Source: Dromaius novaehollandiae (Eukaryota > Chordata > Aves > Casuariiformes > Dromaiidae). From it: a DNA stretch of 64,000 nt. The DNA lies in NCBI RefSeq assembly GCF_036370855.1, contig NC_088099.1:92071820-92135819 (forward strand), in the 5' to 3' direction. The position numbers and the translations under genes are program-made. Positions 56,801 to 64,000 of the stretch are shown here, piece after piece (position 1 is the first letter of the stretch; every line of letters begins with the position of its first letter). Below the pieces are notes generated by a model, which saw nothing but the letters and a program-made list of their open reading frames with translations, searched no databases and had not been told where the DNA came from.

Positions 56801-59800
56801 GGGGAAGAAGAAGTCACTTTAAAAAATGCAAGAATGTAACTACAAATGATGTGGGTGATCATCTGTACTATTGATTGATTAACTGCTACCCTTTTAAAAT
56901 GGGCTTTGGAAGATTTTTTACAAGAGTAATGCCCATTATTTTTGGAGGCATGACAGTAACTTGTATTTTAGATATGTTGTAAAACCATATCATAAGAAGA
57001 ATTAAGTTGCCTGTTTTGAACAAAGGTCATGAAAACCCACGAGTGTTTCTAAACAAAAATAGTGTGTGTACTTGACTAAAATATTGATACTGTGATAGAA
57101 TTTAGATCATGCCAGGCCATAGTGAAATATAATATTCAGTGATAAGAATTAAATCAGATATCTAGTCAGAGATTCCCAATCTCACAGATTGGGAAATCAG
57201 AGATTCCCAAATCAGAGATTTCGAGACTCTGGGTCATAGATTTTTAGATCTGCAAGTTTCTGGAAAAGGCATATTAAGGAAAAGACAATTTGTGGCTTTC
57301 AATTTAAGATATTGCCTTTAATTCAGGGTGTATGGTGTGAAATTTTGAGTGTCAAAAATTATCCATTAGTCTAGCAAGCTTGAGAATCAGTCCCTTAAAC
57401 AATTCCTTGATCTGACAACTTCTGCTTTTCCTATCTTACATAATAAGTGCGTCATAAATTATAGAACTTTTCTCGACTTTATAAACAGGTTAAAGCGTTA
57501 AACTTATGTTTTCAGACAGATGATACTGACTGGGTGTGTGGCGTTTGCCCGACATGTTGGACCAACGCGTGTAGAAGCTGAGCTTTTACCACAGTGTTGG
57601 GAACAGGTAACTGAACATTTTGTGTTTTACACTGATAAATCAGTTGCAACTTCATAAGTTTTGGGTTTGTTTTTTTCAAGGAAGGGTTGCTTTGTGTTTG
57701 TTTTTTTTGTTTGTTTGTTTGTTTGTTTTTAAGGAATGGCTGTTCAAAATTTTTTTCAGAAAGATGTTTGGATGTTCTTTAGCCTCAGTATATGTGCATT
57801 TATACAATGTTGAAATGAACTGAAAACCAGAAAATCTGCCAAAGACAATCTGGAGATTTTAGCTACCTGCATATACTTGCATGTGTTATATTGAAATGCA
57901 GAATGTACACACATTAATCAGCAGTGTTGTCTAATACTCCCCATGTCAAGTAGGTGCATTTATAAATTCCATACAGTAAATACCAGACTGTTGGAAATCC
58001 ATTTTCACTCTAAGATGTCATTCACTGATTTTATATTGTAAGTAATAAGTACTCAGAGCAATGTCCACTAGCTAGTTTAAGTTCTTTAACAGAAAGTTAA
58101 GATCGAAGTAGTCAGAAAAGGGAATAAAAATCTTCTGTAGATGGGCACGGCTTTCACACCTGTAAGTTCAGCCTGAAGCATACGTGTGACTCCTAGAATC
58201 ACAGTGCCCCTTTCCAGAAATACTGTGAATTAATAAAAATAACTGAACAACCAAACTGAAATGTTCTTACTGTTTCATCTGAGGCATAGAAACAGGACAA
58301 CATGAGTTCAGGTGAAAATGCATGATATTTTCCTACCATAAAGAAGAAAAGAGAGTTCATCATTGCCCAAAGACAGTGAGTAAATAAGCCATAACAGAGC
58401 GGTAATGCTTGCTTTGATGCCATCTTTCTGGTCTGATAATTGTCTACTGGTTCTTCACTTGCATAACTCAGCCATCTATTCAGGATACATCTGTGTTTCA
58501 CAACAAAGTCCAAACATTAAGAGTATTAATGCTTTCTGACAGTAGAAGTACATAGTAGAAGCAGCATTTATGCTTATTTGTGTGACTGATGTATCTGTTA
58601 ATCAAATGGAAGACCCTTGGATGTAGTATTAGAACATAAAATAAGCCATCTTTGTTTTCTCAATTCTCCCAATGTGTTTTAGGCAGTGTTTAAAGGAACC
58701 AGTCCCAGCTCAGTAAGAGCACATCATCTTCACAACAGGTTCTTGCTGATAGAGTTGCACCAGAGAAATGAGTCCAACTTTACTAGTGCAGTATATCAGG
58801 CTGCCAAGCCATATGCTATCATTTCATGTGTTTAATGCATTTTGCCAGACTTTGTTTGCAGTATTGAAATAAGGTCAGTCTTTTCTCCAGCAAAATACCA
58901 GCAGATTATCATTCTTGCAAAACTGAGATAAGGAGAACTCAAAAATATACACAGAGTATAATTATCTGCCTTCTCTCAGTAGATGCCTTAATTGTGAAAG
59001 CATCAGTGCAGTTGGGCTCTTAGCTAAAATCTGTTTATACATGCAAATTGACTGGGTCCTCAGAAGATCCAGCGTTTTCACCCAAGTGTTCTGGACCTCA
59101 GATCCATCAGACTAGTCTCTGTGATCTTTCTACCTGCCCTTCACAGGGCTCTGCATGTATGATTTCATGGCCTGCTCATCTGAGTTTAGTTCAGCCTCTG
59201 TAGATGCTGAAAGCTTGCTCAGAGGTAGTGACCAACTAACTTCCTCAGAATAAATTCTAGTTATTAAAGACAAAGACAAAGAAATGACAATAAACATCAT
59301 ACATTTATGTTAAGTTTTCCATGGGCTAATCATCTTCCCTCAGCGTGGGTCTTATGGAAAATTGAGTCTTTTTTCTTTTGTTTGTCAGTATGTCTCCGCA
59401 ATATCAGGGATGACATTTATATTGCCTTGCCAGTCCACCTCAACCAGGTCAAACTAGTTTTTTCCTATTTCCCTCAGGTAGGCAGAGCTTCAGAAGGCTG
59501 AGCGTATGTCTAAGGCCAGTAGGGAATTTGCATTTATTAGCATTTTCCATCTGATGATGGCAAGAAAGATGCCAAGTAAGCCAAAGATACTATAGGAATT
59601 ACAGCAGTCTGTTGCATGCCCATAAAGTTTTTCTTCTATGAAATCTCCATGCTTCCAAAATATTAAATGTGCCCTGTTGAAAGATGAGTGCAAAACATTC
59701 AACACATACTCAGAGAAGGTTCTCCCGTGCCTGAGACTTCAGTTTAGTCCTGAGGCTCATGATTTGTTCATATGAGTGTCTTTCAAATGATACTGGCAGA

Positions 59801-62800
59801 ACTTCATTCTTGAGAGACTTCCTGGGGATTTCAGACCAGAAGAGTGAGAGAGTTGCAAATATTAATAGTGCATTAATGGTCAAATTCCCCTGTGCAGCAT
59901 GCTGGGCTGGTAGCAACACTGTGTCCGAAGTTGATCCTTAGTACGGCTTCATCTGTATTTTCTCTTAAGCCAGTAAAATTGACAGGAATCACACAATGGA
60001 TGAGGTTGGAAGGGAACGATGGAGATCATCTAGTCCAATCCCCCTACTCAAAACAGGGTCAACTAGAGCAGGTTGCTCATGGCCATGTCCAGTCATGTTT
60101 TGAATATCTCCAGGGATGGAGACTCCACAACCTCTTTGGGCAACCTGTTCCAGTGTTTAACTGCCCTCACAATAAAAAGGTTTTTTATTGTGTTGAAATG
60201 GAATTTCCTGTATTTAAGTCTGTGCCTCTTGTCCTTTCACTGGATATCACTAAGAAGAGTCTGACTCCATCTTCTTTACTCTCCCCCCAACATATATTTA
60301 TACAAGTTGACAAGATTCCCACTGATCCTTCTCTTCTCCAGGCTAAACAATCCCAGCCTCCCCTTATATGTCAGATTCTCCAGTCTCTGAATCCTCTTCA
60401 TGGCCCTCTGCTGGACTCAATCCAGTAAGTCTATGTTTCTCCTGTATTGGGGAGCCCAGAAGTGGACACGACTCTCTAGATGAGGTCTCACCACTGTTGA
60501 GTAGAGGGGAAGGATCACCTCCTTCCACCTGCTGGCAATGCTCTGCCTACAGGATGCTGTTGACCTTTGCTTCTGGGGTACACTGCTGGCTCACGTTCAA
60601 CTTGTCCACCAGGACCCACGTGTCCTTTTCTGCAAAGCTGCCTTCCAGCAGGCTGGCGCCCCGCCTTTGCAGGTGCATGGGTTTATTTGTCCCCAGCTGC
60701 AGGACTCTGCATTTTCCTTAGTTGAACTTCATGAGGTTCCTCTCTGTCCATTTCTGCAGCCTGTTGAGGTTCCTCTGGCAGCACAACTGTCTGGTGTATC
60801 AGTCCCAATTTTGGAATATCTGCAGACTTGCCAGATATGTGCTCAGTCCAATCATTTAAGTCATTAATGAGGAAGTTAAACAGTATTGGCCTCAATATCA
60901 ACCACTGAGGTACACCGTCATAGACTTGCCTGCATCTGGACTTTGTGCAGTTGATCACAGCTCTTTGAGCCCAACAGTTCAACCAGATTTCAGTCCATCT
61001 CACTGTCCACTTAGCTAGCCTGTACTTCATCAGTTTGTCTATGAGCATATTACTGAAAATCTTACTGAAGTACTGCCCTCCCCTTGTCTGCCAAGCCAGT
61101 TGTGTTAACATAGAAGACTATCAGGTTGGTCAAGCATCATTTCCCCTTCATAAATCCATGCTGACTATTCCCAGTCACCTTTTTCTTCATGTTTGGAAAT
61201 GGTTTCCAAGTTTATTTATTTCACTGTCTTCCTAGGGTAGAGGTGAAGCTGACCATCCTGTAGTTCCCTGAATCCTCCTCCTCCTTGCCCTTCTTAAAGA
61301 AGGAATGATGTTTGCTTTTTTCCAGTCCTTTGGAACCACCCCCTGTTGACATGACCTTTCAAAGTTATCAAGAGTGGCCTCACAGTGACATTGACCAGCT
61401 CCCATAGCACTCGTGAATACATCCCATCAAGAGAAATGGACTTGTGTATGTACAGATTTTTTTATGCGCTCCCTAACCTGATCGTCCTCTACCGAGGGCA
61501 GGTTTTCCTTGCTCCAGACTTTCCCATAGATCTCAAGGACGTGGGATTTCTGAAAGCAAATCTTACCAGTAAAGACCAAGGTGAAGAAGGTAATCAGTAC
61601 CTTGACCTTTTCTGTGCTAAGACAGTTGCCTTATCAAAGCTACACACTGCATGGCAAGAGAAAGAGTCATACTACATGCATATCTTCCATGACAGGATTG
61701 ACCTATCCACTTTTCCCTGTCTTTTTATTTACAAAGTATTGAAATATGTCACGTTTCATTGTACAGTTATTAGTGCTCTTTTCTCACTGACCATTAAAGC
61801 TGACTATACTAGGATGCAAACTTGTTTTAGAAGTGTCAATATCAGATTTATAAGGCAGAATTTTTGAATGACCTTTGAGTCAAAAGGAAAGATAGGCAGG
61901 GCAGGATCAAGAGATTCTCAGGAACAGGAGCTTTTTCCAGTCGCATCTCAGATGTAAGGTGTTTCTGACGGACTTGCTTGCAATAGCAAGCAAATATTGT
62001 TGGCCTAATATATGTGTCGTCTTTGGACCCTGATTGTTCAGCAAGACCTGGGCAGCTGTGCTACACTGGTGGGCTTAGATCGCTAGAGGGCACTTGTGTA
62101 GTTCTTAGAGGAATTGTGCTCCTGAAGGGCCACACAAGAAAAAACATTTTGGGAAATGGCAGCTCCTAAGTTACTCAGATTCTTGGAAGTGTATGTTTTA
62201 TGTCAGTCCAGCAACCTATAAGCTATTTTGCACCTTTTTTTCATGTACACACACATGTGTACACACACACTCTTCTCAGATTCTTTTCTTACTATAAACT
62301 CCAGTCTACAGGACAACTGAAGAAGAGTATAGCTGCCTTTCCTTTACGACCCAGTGCAGGCATTAGAGGCTGCTTAGTATCCATATGCACTTCTACAGGC
62401 ACAGCCAGTGTTTATATAAAGAAGTGCACGCTTATCCCTGCATTGCAGTTCATTCTAGTCACATGTTGAATACTGGTTACTGCAAAGCAAATAACCGTTC
62501 AATTTCTCTTCACCAGATCAACCACAAATACCCAGAGAGGCGGCTACTGGTAGCAGAATCCTGCGGAGCTCTAGCACCTTACCTTCCTGTAAGTGTTAAC
62601 ACTGACCCTTAACACTTTCCTAGTGAAAGCAAAGTGGCAATCTGTTGTGTGACATAACCATGCTTTATCATCTTAAATATTCTGGAGAGTGTACATTTCA
62701 CATAGACACTTGCATTGTATATCATGTATATGAGATTCAATAAATGAAGTTAAGGAAGAGATGGATTGTTATAAAGGAAGACAGCTCAATCTAGCTATAA

Positions 62801-63542
62801 AATATCTTGATAACCAGAATGGTCTGACCAAACCATCTTTGTTTCAGTAAAGATGAAGTAAAGATAGGTCTGATTAAGGAAGCCAAATAATTGGCACCCA
62901 ATAACAGAGTTTTTCTGACACTATGGAATGTTTGACATCAAGAGAGTTGCCTAGCCAAAGAGGCAGCAAAATGTAGTTAGTGGCCAGCTGGAATTTACAG
63001 CTTCTGAAAAAGATGAAAGCAACCCAAGTCAAAAACCCATTCCTGTGATCTAGCAACAGACTGATTAAACATTCTCTTTTAAGTGCTCTTCCAAGTCTAG
63101 GCTTGTAGTAGGTTTTGGCTGGTACTTGTTCTCAGTACACCCTTCCATAGTAGTTAAAGGACCTGGGTTCTGTGCTCAGTAGGACAAAAGGATCTCTATT
63201 GAGGCTACTGACATTTTATTTTAATTCAGCCTCTTCTGTGGTGAGGACTGGGTGGATAATACTCGTAAAGAGATCCACAGCTGGGAGAAGGGTTTGGCGC
63301 TCGAGAGCACTAATAGAAGAGCAAGCATTTATGAAAAATGGCATAAGCAATTATATCTCATTTCATCACATTTAACAAGTGTGTTTCTTGTTTACAAACA
63401 GAAAGAAATTCGTAGTTCATTAGTACTTTCCATGCTTCAGCAAATGCTAATGGAAGATAAGGCAGATCTGGTGCGAGAAGCTGTGATCAAAAGCCTTGGC
63501 ATCATCATGGGATATATTGATGATCCAGACAAATATCAACAG
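8372..63542 (+). CDS. RELCH: RELCH (KIAA1468), 14 exons, C-terminus beyond window
   Basis: RELCH binds RAB11 and OSBP and promotes cholesterol transfer from recycling endosomes to the trans-Golgi network (family knowledge). Coding exons: 8372-8885, 25315-25404, 33333-33404, 33514-33569, 33709-33822, 35854-36057, 36148-36239, 37223-37531, 42874-42949, 43324-43419, 52315-52427, 57516-57606, 62517-62588 and 63402-63542. They total 2,040 nt, or 680 codons, with all phases joining and GT-AG at every complete intron. Predicted order: low-complexity N-terminus (1-90), LisH-like segment (about 93-130), coiled coil (about 197-231), LisH (about 250-280), second coiled coil (about 353-390), Ser/acidic linker (about 395-480), then HEAT repeats from about 485. 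Identity rests on close agreement with remembered human RELCH across every exon. The human protein is about 1,216 residues, so roughly 536 remain to the right. There is no frameshift or internal stop. Confidence 0.96.
14564..14587. repeat. 12-bp tandem duplication
   Basis: AAACTCAGAGTT occurs twice in direct succession. It is a short local duplication in intron 1. Confidence 0.85.
14671..14694. repeat. (CATA)n microsatellite
   Basis: A short run of tetranucleotide CATA/TACA repeats in intron 1. It is likely polymorphic in length. Confidence 0.75.
17149..17195. repeat. Two adjacent perfect palindromes
   Basis: ATATATTG-CA-CAATATAT (17149-17166) is followed by GTGGCTACAT-A-ATGTAGCCAC (17175-17195). 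Each can form a perfect hairpin of 8 or 10 bp. They lie in intron 1; no function is evident. Confidence 0.85.
25315..25404 (+). CDS. RELCH: RELCH exon 2 (residues 172-201)
   Basis: 90 nt, entering and leaving in phase 1. Encodes the strongly conserved GSISTLDSLDFARYSDDGNR segment and the start of the first coiled coil. The acceptor is TTAAG after a T/C-rich tract, and the donor is GCAG/GTAAGT. Confidence 0.96.
25405..33332 (+). other. RELCH: RELCH intron 2 (7.9 kb)
   Basis: AT-rich with no supportable gene. Contains an (AAAT)n run at about 28865-28883 and a perfect 11-bp hairpin at 29398-29421. Confidence 0.9.
29398..29421. repeat. Perfect 11-bp inverted repeat
   Basis: ATTCCTTGACT and AGTCAAGGAAT flank a 2-nt centre, forming a perfect hairpin or cruciform. 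Located in intron 2. Confidence 0.85.
33333..33404 (+). CDS. RELCH: RELCH exon 3 (residues 202-225)
   Basis: 72 nt, phase 1 to phase 1. Encodes LEFELRKAKETIQALRANLT, the core of the first predicted coiled coil, with a clear heptad pattern of Leu/Ile. The donor is GCAG/GTGGTG, a weaker consensus. Confidence 0.96.
33405..33513 (+). other. RELCH: RELCH intron 3 (109 nt)
   Basis: Short intron with donor GTGGTG and a long T-rich acceptor tract ending in CCAG. Confidence 0.95.
33514..33569 (+). CDS. RELCH: RELCH exon 4 (residues 226-244)
   Basis: 56 nt, closing to phase 0. Encodes the end of the first coiled coil and the conserved PLQERKNYKSSPEIQ linker leading into the LisH domain. Donor TTCAG/GTGAGT. 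Confidence 0.96.
33709..33822 (+). CDS. RELCH: RELCH exon 5, LisH domain (residues 245-282)
   Basis: 114 nt, phase 0 on both sides. Encodes the LisH motif: RALNFLVNEFLLKNNYKLTS and the following residues fit the family pattern of two short helices used for dimerisation. The preceding 139-nt intron 4 (33570-33708) has a long pyrimidine tract. Confidence 0.96.
34009..34024. repeat. Poly-C tract, 16 nt
   Basis: Uninterrupted C16 followed by A4 in intron 5. Such runs are prone to length variation and sequencing error. Confidence 0.85.
35196..35219. repeat. AT-rich perfect hairpin
   Basis: Arms TATACATAT and ATATGTATA (plus one more pair outside) flank ATTA. This gives a 10-bp stem in intron 5. 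Confidence 0.8.
35854..36057 (+). CDS. RELCH: RELCH exon 6 (residues 283-350)
   Basis: 204 nt, phase 0. Encodes DFELWDDVGLNIPKPPDLLQ and the following LYRDFGNH segment. These are nearly invariant compared with human RELCH and lie directly after the LisH motif. A more variable acidic tail follows. Donor GAA/GTAAGA. Confidence 0.96.
36148..36239 (+). CDS. RELCH: RELCH exon 7, second coiled coil (residues 351-380)
   Basis: 92 nt, phase 0 to phase 2. Encodes VQKLEDQINVLNNEKWSLME, a heptad-patterned coiled coil matching human. It follows the 90-nt intron 6 (36058-36147). Donor GAGAG/GTATGT. Confidence 0.95.
36240..37222 (+). other. RELCH: RELCH intron 7 (983 nt)
   Basis: Nothing beyond AT-rich intronic sequence and a T-rich acceptor tract ending TTTTTAG. 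Confidence 0.9.
37223..37531 (+). CDS. RELCH: RELCH exon 8, variable Ser/acidic linker (residues 381-483)
   Basis: 309 nt, phase 2 to phase 2. Begins with the end of the coiled coil (EIDFLKNE), then a Ser/Glu/Asp/Asn-rich stretch that diverges most from human. It ends in the conserved TVHFDKPNR motif. Probably an unstructured linker before the HEAT region. Confidence 0.95.
37532..42873 (+). other. RELCH: RELCH intron 8 (5.3 kb)
   Basis: No supportable gene. Ends with a strong pyrimidine tract (42841-42860) and TTTCAG. Confidence 0.9.
42874..42949 (+). CDS. RELCH: RELCH exon 9 (residues 484-509)
   Basis: 76 nt, closing to phase 0. Encodes KLSGAFHQALLSFCRMSADS and the following RLGSE. This is the start of the helical HEAT-like region, close to human. 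Confidence 0.96.
42950..43323 (+). other. RELCH: RELCH intron 9 (374 nt)
   Basis: Short intron with donor GTATAT and acceptor TTTATAG. No other feature seen. Confidence 0.93.
43324..43419 (+). CDS. RELCH: RELCH exon 10 (residues 510-541)
   Basis: 96 nt, phase 0. Encodes VSRIADSEKSVMLMLGRCLP and the following HIVPNVLLAKRE, part of the first HEAT-like helices. Donor GAG/GTGAGG. Confidence 0.96.
43420..52314 (+). other. RELCH: RELCH intron 10 (8.9 kb)
   Basis: Contains a (TTTTG)n run at about 43443-43465, a candidate microexon at 43585-43608, and a short TA run near 50069-50079. No other gene is supportable. Confidence 0.88.
43585..43608 (+). CDS. RELCH: Candidate 24-nt in-frame cassette microexon of RELCH
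   Basis: A consensus acceptor (CTCTGCTCCTAG) and a perfect donor (TCAG/GTGAGT) bracket 24 nt. In phase 0, matching both neighbouring exons, it reads RMVLHLCQ with no stop. It would insert eight residues between residue 541 (E) and residue 542 (E) of the HEAT region. The intron from exon 10 would be 165 nt, with a CTTAC branch-point-like site upstream. It could be chance; transcript evidence is needed. Confidence 0.35.
52315..52427 (+). CDS. RELCH: RELCH exon 11, HEAT repeat (residues 542-578)
   Basis: 113 nt, phase 0 to phase 2. Encodes ELIPLILCTACLHPEPKERD and the following LLHILFNLIKRPDDEQ, a typical HEAT helix pair, almost identical to human. Donor CAAAG/GTGTGT. Confidence 0.96.
52428..57515 (+). 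other. RELCH: RELCH intron 11 (5.1 kb)
   Basis: No gene seen. Contains a GCTAA triplet tandem near 55905-55921 and a hairpin nested in direct repeats at 57166-57220. Confidence 0.9.
57166..57220. repeat. Direct repeats enclosing a hairpin
   Basis: TCAGAGATTCCCAA occurs at 57166-57179 and 57197-57210, with a shortened third copy (TCAGAGATT) at 57212-57220. The first copy overlaps a perfect 10-bp stem with a 3-nt loop (57173-57195). Located in intron 11. Confidence 0.85.
57516..57606 (+). CDS. RELCH: RELCH exon 12, HEAT repeat (residues 579-609)
   Basis: 91 nt, phase 2 to phase 0. Encodes QMILTGCVAFARHVGPTRVE and the following AELLPQCWEQ, matching human RELCH. Acceptor TTTTCAG, donor ACAG/GTAACT. 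Confidence 0.96.
57708..57730. repeat. (GTTT)n microsatellite
   Basis: Short tetranucleotide GTTT repeat about 100 bases into intron 12. Confidence 0.8.
59984..61620 (-). mobile_element. CR1-family LINE fragment, 5'-truncated and decayed
   Basis: On the + strand it starts with the typical antisense CR1 3' end (GAATCACACAATGG, then a GGTTGGAAGGGAACG and ATCATCTAGTCC pattern). It continues through the CR1 reverse-transcriptase region to about 61620. The - strand frame at 60683-61111 keeps RT-like stretches such as GVPQ, ILFN and INDL, but the catalytic YADD-type motif reads as SADI and the surrounding frame is broken. The 5' part, including most of ORF2, is missing, as is usual for CR1. The divergence indicates an old insertion. 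The left end is fairly sharp; the right end is approximate. Confidence 0.9.
60683..61111 (-). pseudogene. Remnant of CR1 reverse transcriptase
   Basis: An open stretch of 142 codons inside the CR1 fragment. It shows residues of the RT palm (GVPQ.LI..PILFN.LINDL) followed by a degraded active-site box. Upstream and downstream frames are interrupted, so no functional enzyme is encoded. Confidence 0.8.
62079..62094 (+). promoter_or_regulatory. CTCF-like motif
   Basis: CGCTAGAGGGCAC resembles the CTCF core (CCNCTAGRGGGCRC). A single sequence match; occupancy is unknown. Confidence 0.25.
62517..62588 (+). CDS. RELCH: RELCH exon 13, HEAT repeat (residues 610-633)
   Basis: 72 nt, phase 0. Encodes INHKYPERRLLVAESCGALA and the following PYLP, identical to the human segment as I recall it. 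Acceptor CACCAG, donor CCT/GTAAGT. Confidence 0.97.
62589..63401 (+). other. RELCH: RELCH intron 13 (813 nt)
   Basis: AT-rich intronic sequence; nothing else supportable. Confidence 0.92.
63402..63542 (+). CDS. RELCH: RELCH exon 14, HEAT repeat (residues 634-680)
   Basis: 141 nt, phase 0. Encodes KEIRSSLVLSMLQQMLMEDK, then ADLVREAVIKSLGIIMGYID and the final DDPDKYQQ. A classic HEAT repeat with the conserved Asp/Val/Arg (DLVRE) signature. Donor CAG/GTATCA. The next exon should begin with a Gly-Phe-Glu-Leu-type segment and is not in the window. Confidence 0.97.
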
Positions 63543-64000
63543 GTATCATTTGGGATGGATTCTATATGTATGAAGTGTCTTCTGTAGTTATTTCATGAAT
63601 AGGGGAATGCATGATTTCAAATATTTTCATTAAATTGTTTCAGATACTTTTAGAAATTTAGATTGTTTATACAAATGTTGCTTTTTATTTTATCGACAAG
63701 ACCAAAAAGAAAACAAATACTTCTAAGTATCGTTATTCCCTCAGGGTCAAGCCTCATACAGAAGCTTCTCTAATAATTCATAATTCATATTCAAGAACAC
63801 TTCACTATTCCCCACTGGAAGCTATTAACCAATTTGGTGTCCTCACTTGCTAACAAAGATCAGTCAATTACAACAAAGCCCAATTGTAGTTCATCTTAAT
63901 ACTGCATAATAATGTTTCAGATGCTTGAAAATGAAGATTTTCTCTTCCTGTCTTTGTTTTTGAAGGCAGAAAGGTAAAAAGGTGTTTGAATTGGACTACC
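63543..64000 (+). other. RELCH: Start of RELCH intron 14
   Basis: No match to the expected next coding segment appears before the window ends. The gene continues to the right. Confidence 0.85.

Larger units (their letters stand above)
57607..62516 (+). other. RELCH: RELCH intron 12 (4.9 kb)
   Basis: Contains a (GTTT)n run at about 57708-57730, a CR1 LINE fragment at 59984-61620, a CTCF-like motif at about 62079-62094 and a short CA-rich repeat at about 62242-62270. No other gene. Confidence 0.92.

Noticed and set aside
59892-60867. + strand open frames of 109-178 codons in intron 12
   Set aside because: They run antisense through the CR1 fragment and are artefacts of that element.
61385-61867. 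+ strand open frame of 160 codons
   Set aside because: Mostly antisense CR1 plus flanking intron; no known domain.
63966-63973. AG...GT pair near the right edge resembling an exon
   Set aside because: Only 8 nt and does not encode the expected next RELCH segment.

Overview
The window is vertebrate nuclear DNA, most likely from a bird. It is AT-rich and intron-dominated, with one CpG-island promoter, short coding exons bounded by GT-AG sites, microsatellites, and one decayed CR1-type LINE, the dominant retroelement of birds and other sauropsids. The low repeat load and the moderate intron lengths favour a bird over a turtle or crocodile; this is inference. I see no bacterial-style gene, CRISPR array, tRNA or rRNA.

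One protein-coding gene accounts for all the coding sequence I can support. It is RELCH (KIAA1468; RAB11-binding protein with LisH, coiled-coil and HEAT-repeat regions), on the + strand. I could place 14 consecutive coding exons from the start codon at 8372 to 63542. Every junction keeps the reading frame, and together they encode 680 residues of a protein of about 1,200 residues in human. The window ends in intron 14, so the C-terminal HEAT region and the 3' UTR lie to the right. RELCH tethers RAB11-positive recycling endosomes to OSBP and takes part in non-vesicular cholesterol transfer to the trans-Golgi network (knowledge of the family).

Layout: 1-7440 is AT-rich DNA without recognisable coding sequence. 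In known vertebrate genomes PIGN lies head-to-head with RELCH, so this stretch is probably the first intron of PIGN on the - strand (inference). 7445-9020 is a CpG island holding a probable bidirectional promoter, with NRF1-, BANP/Kaiso-, ETS-, SP- and YY1-like motifs, RELCH exon 1, and a possible non-coding PIGN first exon. 8886-25314 is the long intron 1. Exon 2 is at 25.3 kb, exons 3-5 cluster at 33.3-33.8 kb, exons 6-8 at 35.9-37.5 kb, exons 9-10 at 42.9-43.4 kb, exon 11 at 52.3 kb, exon 12 at 57.5 kb, and exons 13-14 at 62.5-63.5 kb. Intron 12 carries the CR1 fragment (59984-61620, - strand).

The most useful leads are small. They are a candidate in-frame 24-nt microexon in intron 10 (43585-43608), a G-quadruplex motif just downstream of the exon 1 splice donor, a second LisH-like segment encoded by exon 1, and several perfect hairpin-forming inverted repeats in introns. 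I found no convincing new biological system; this looks like an ordinary conserved housekeeping locus.
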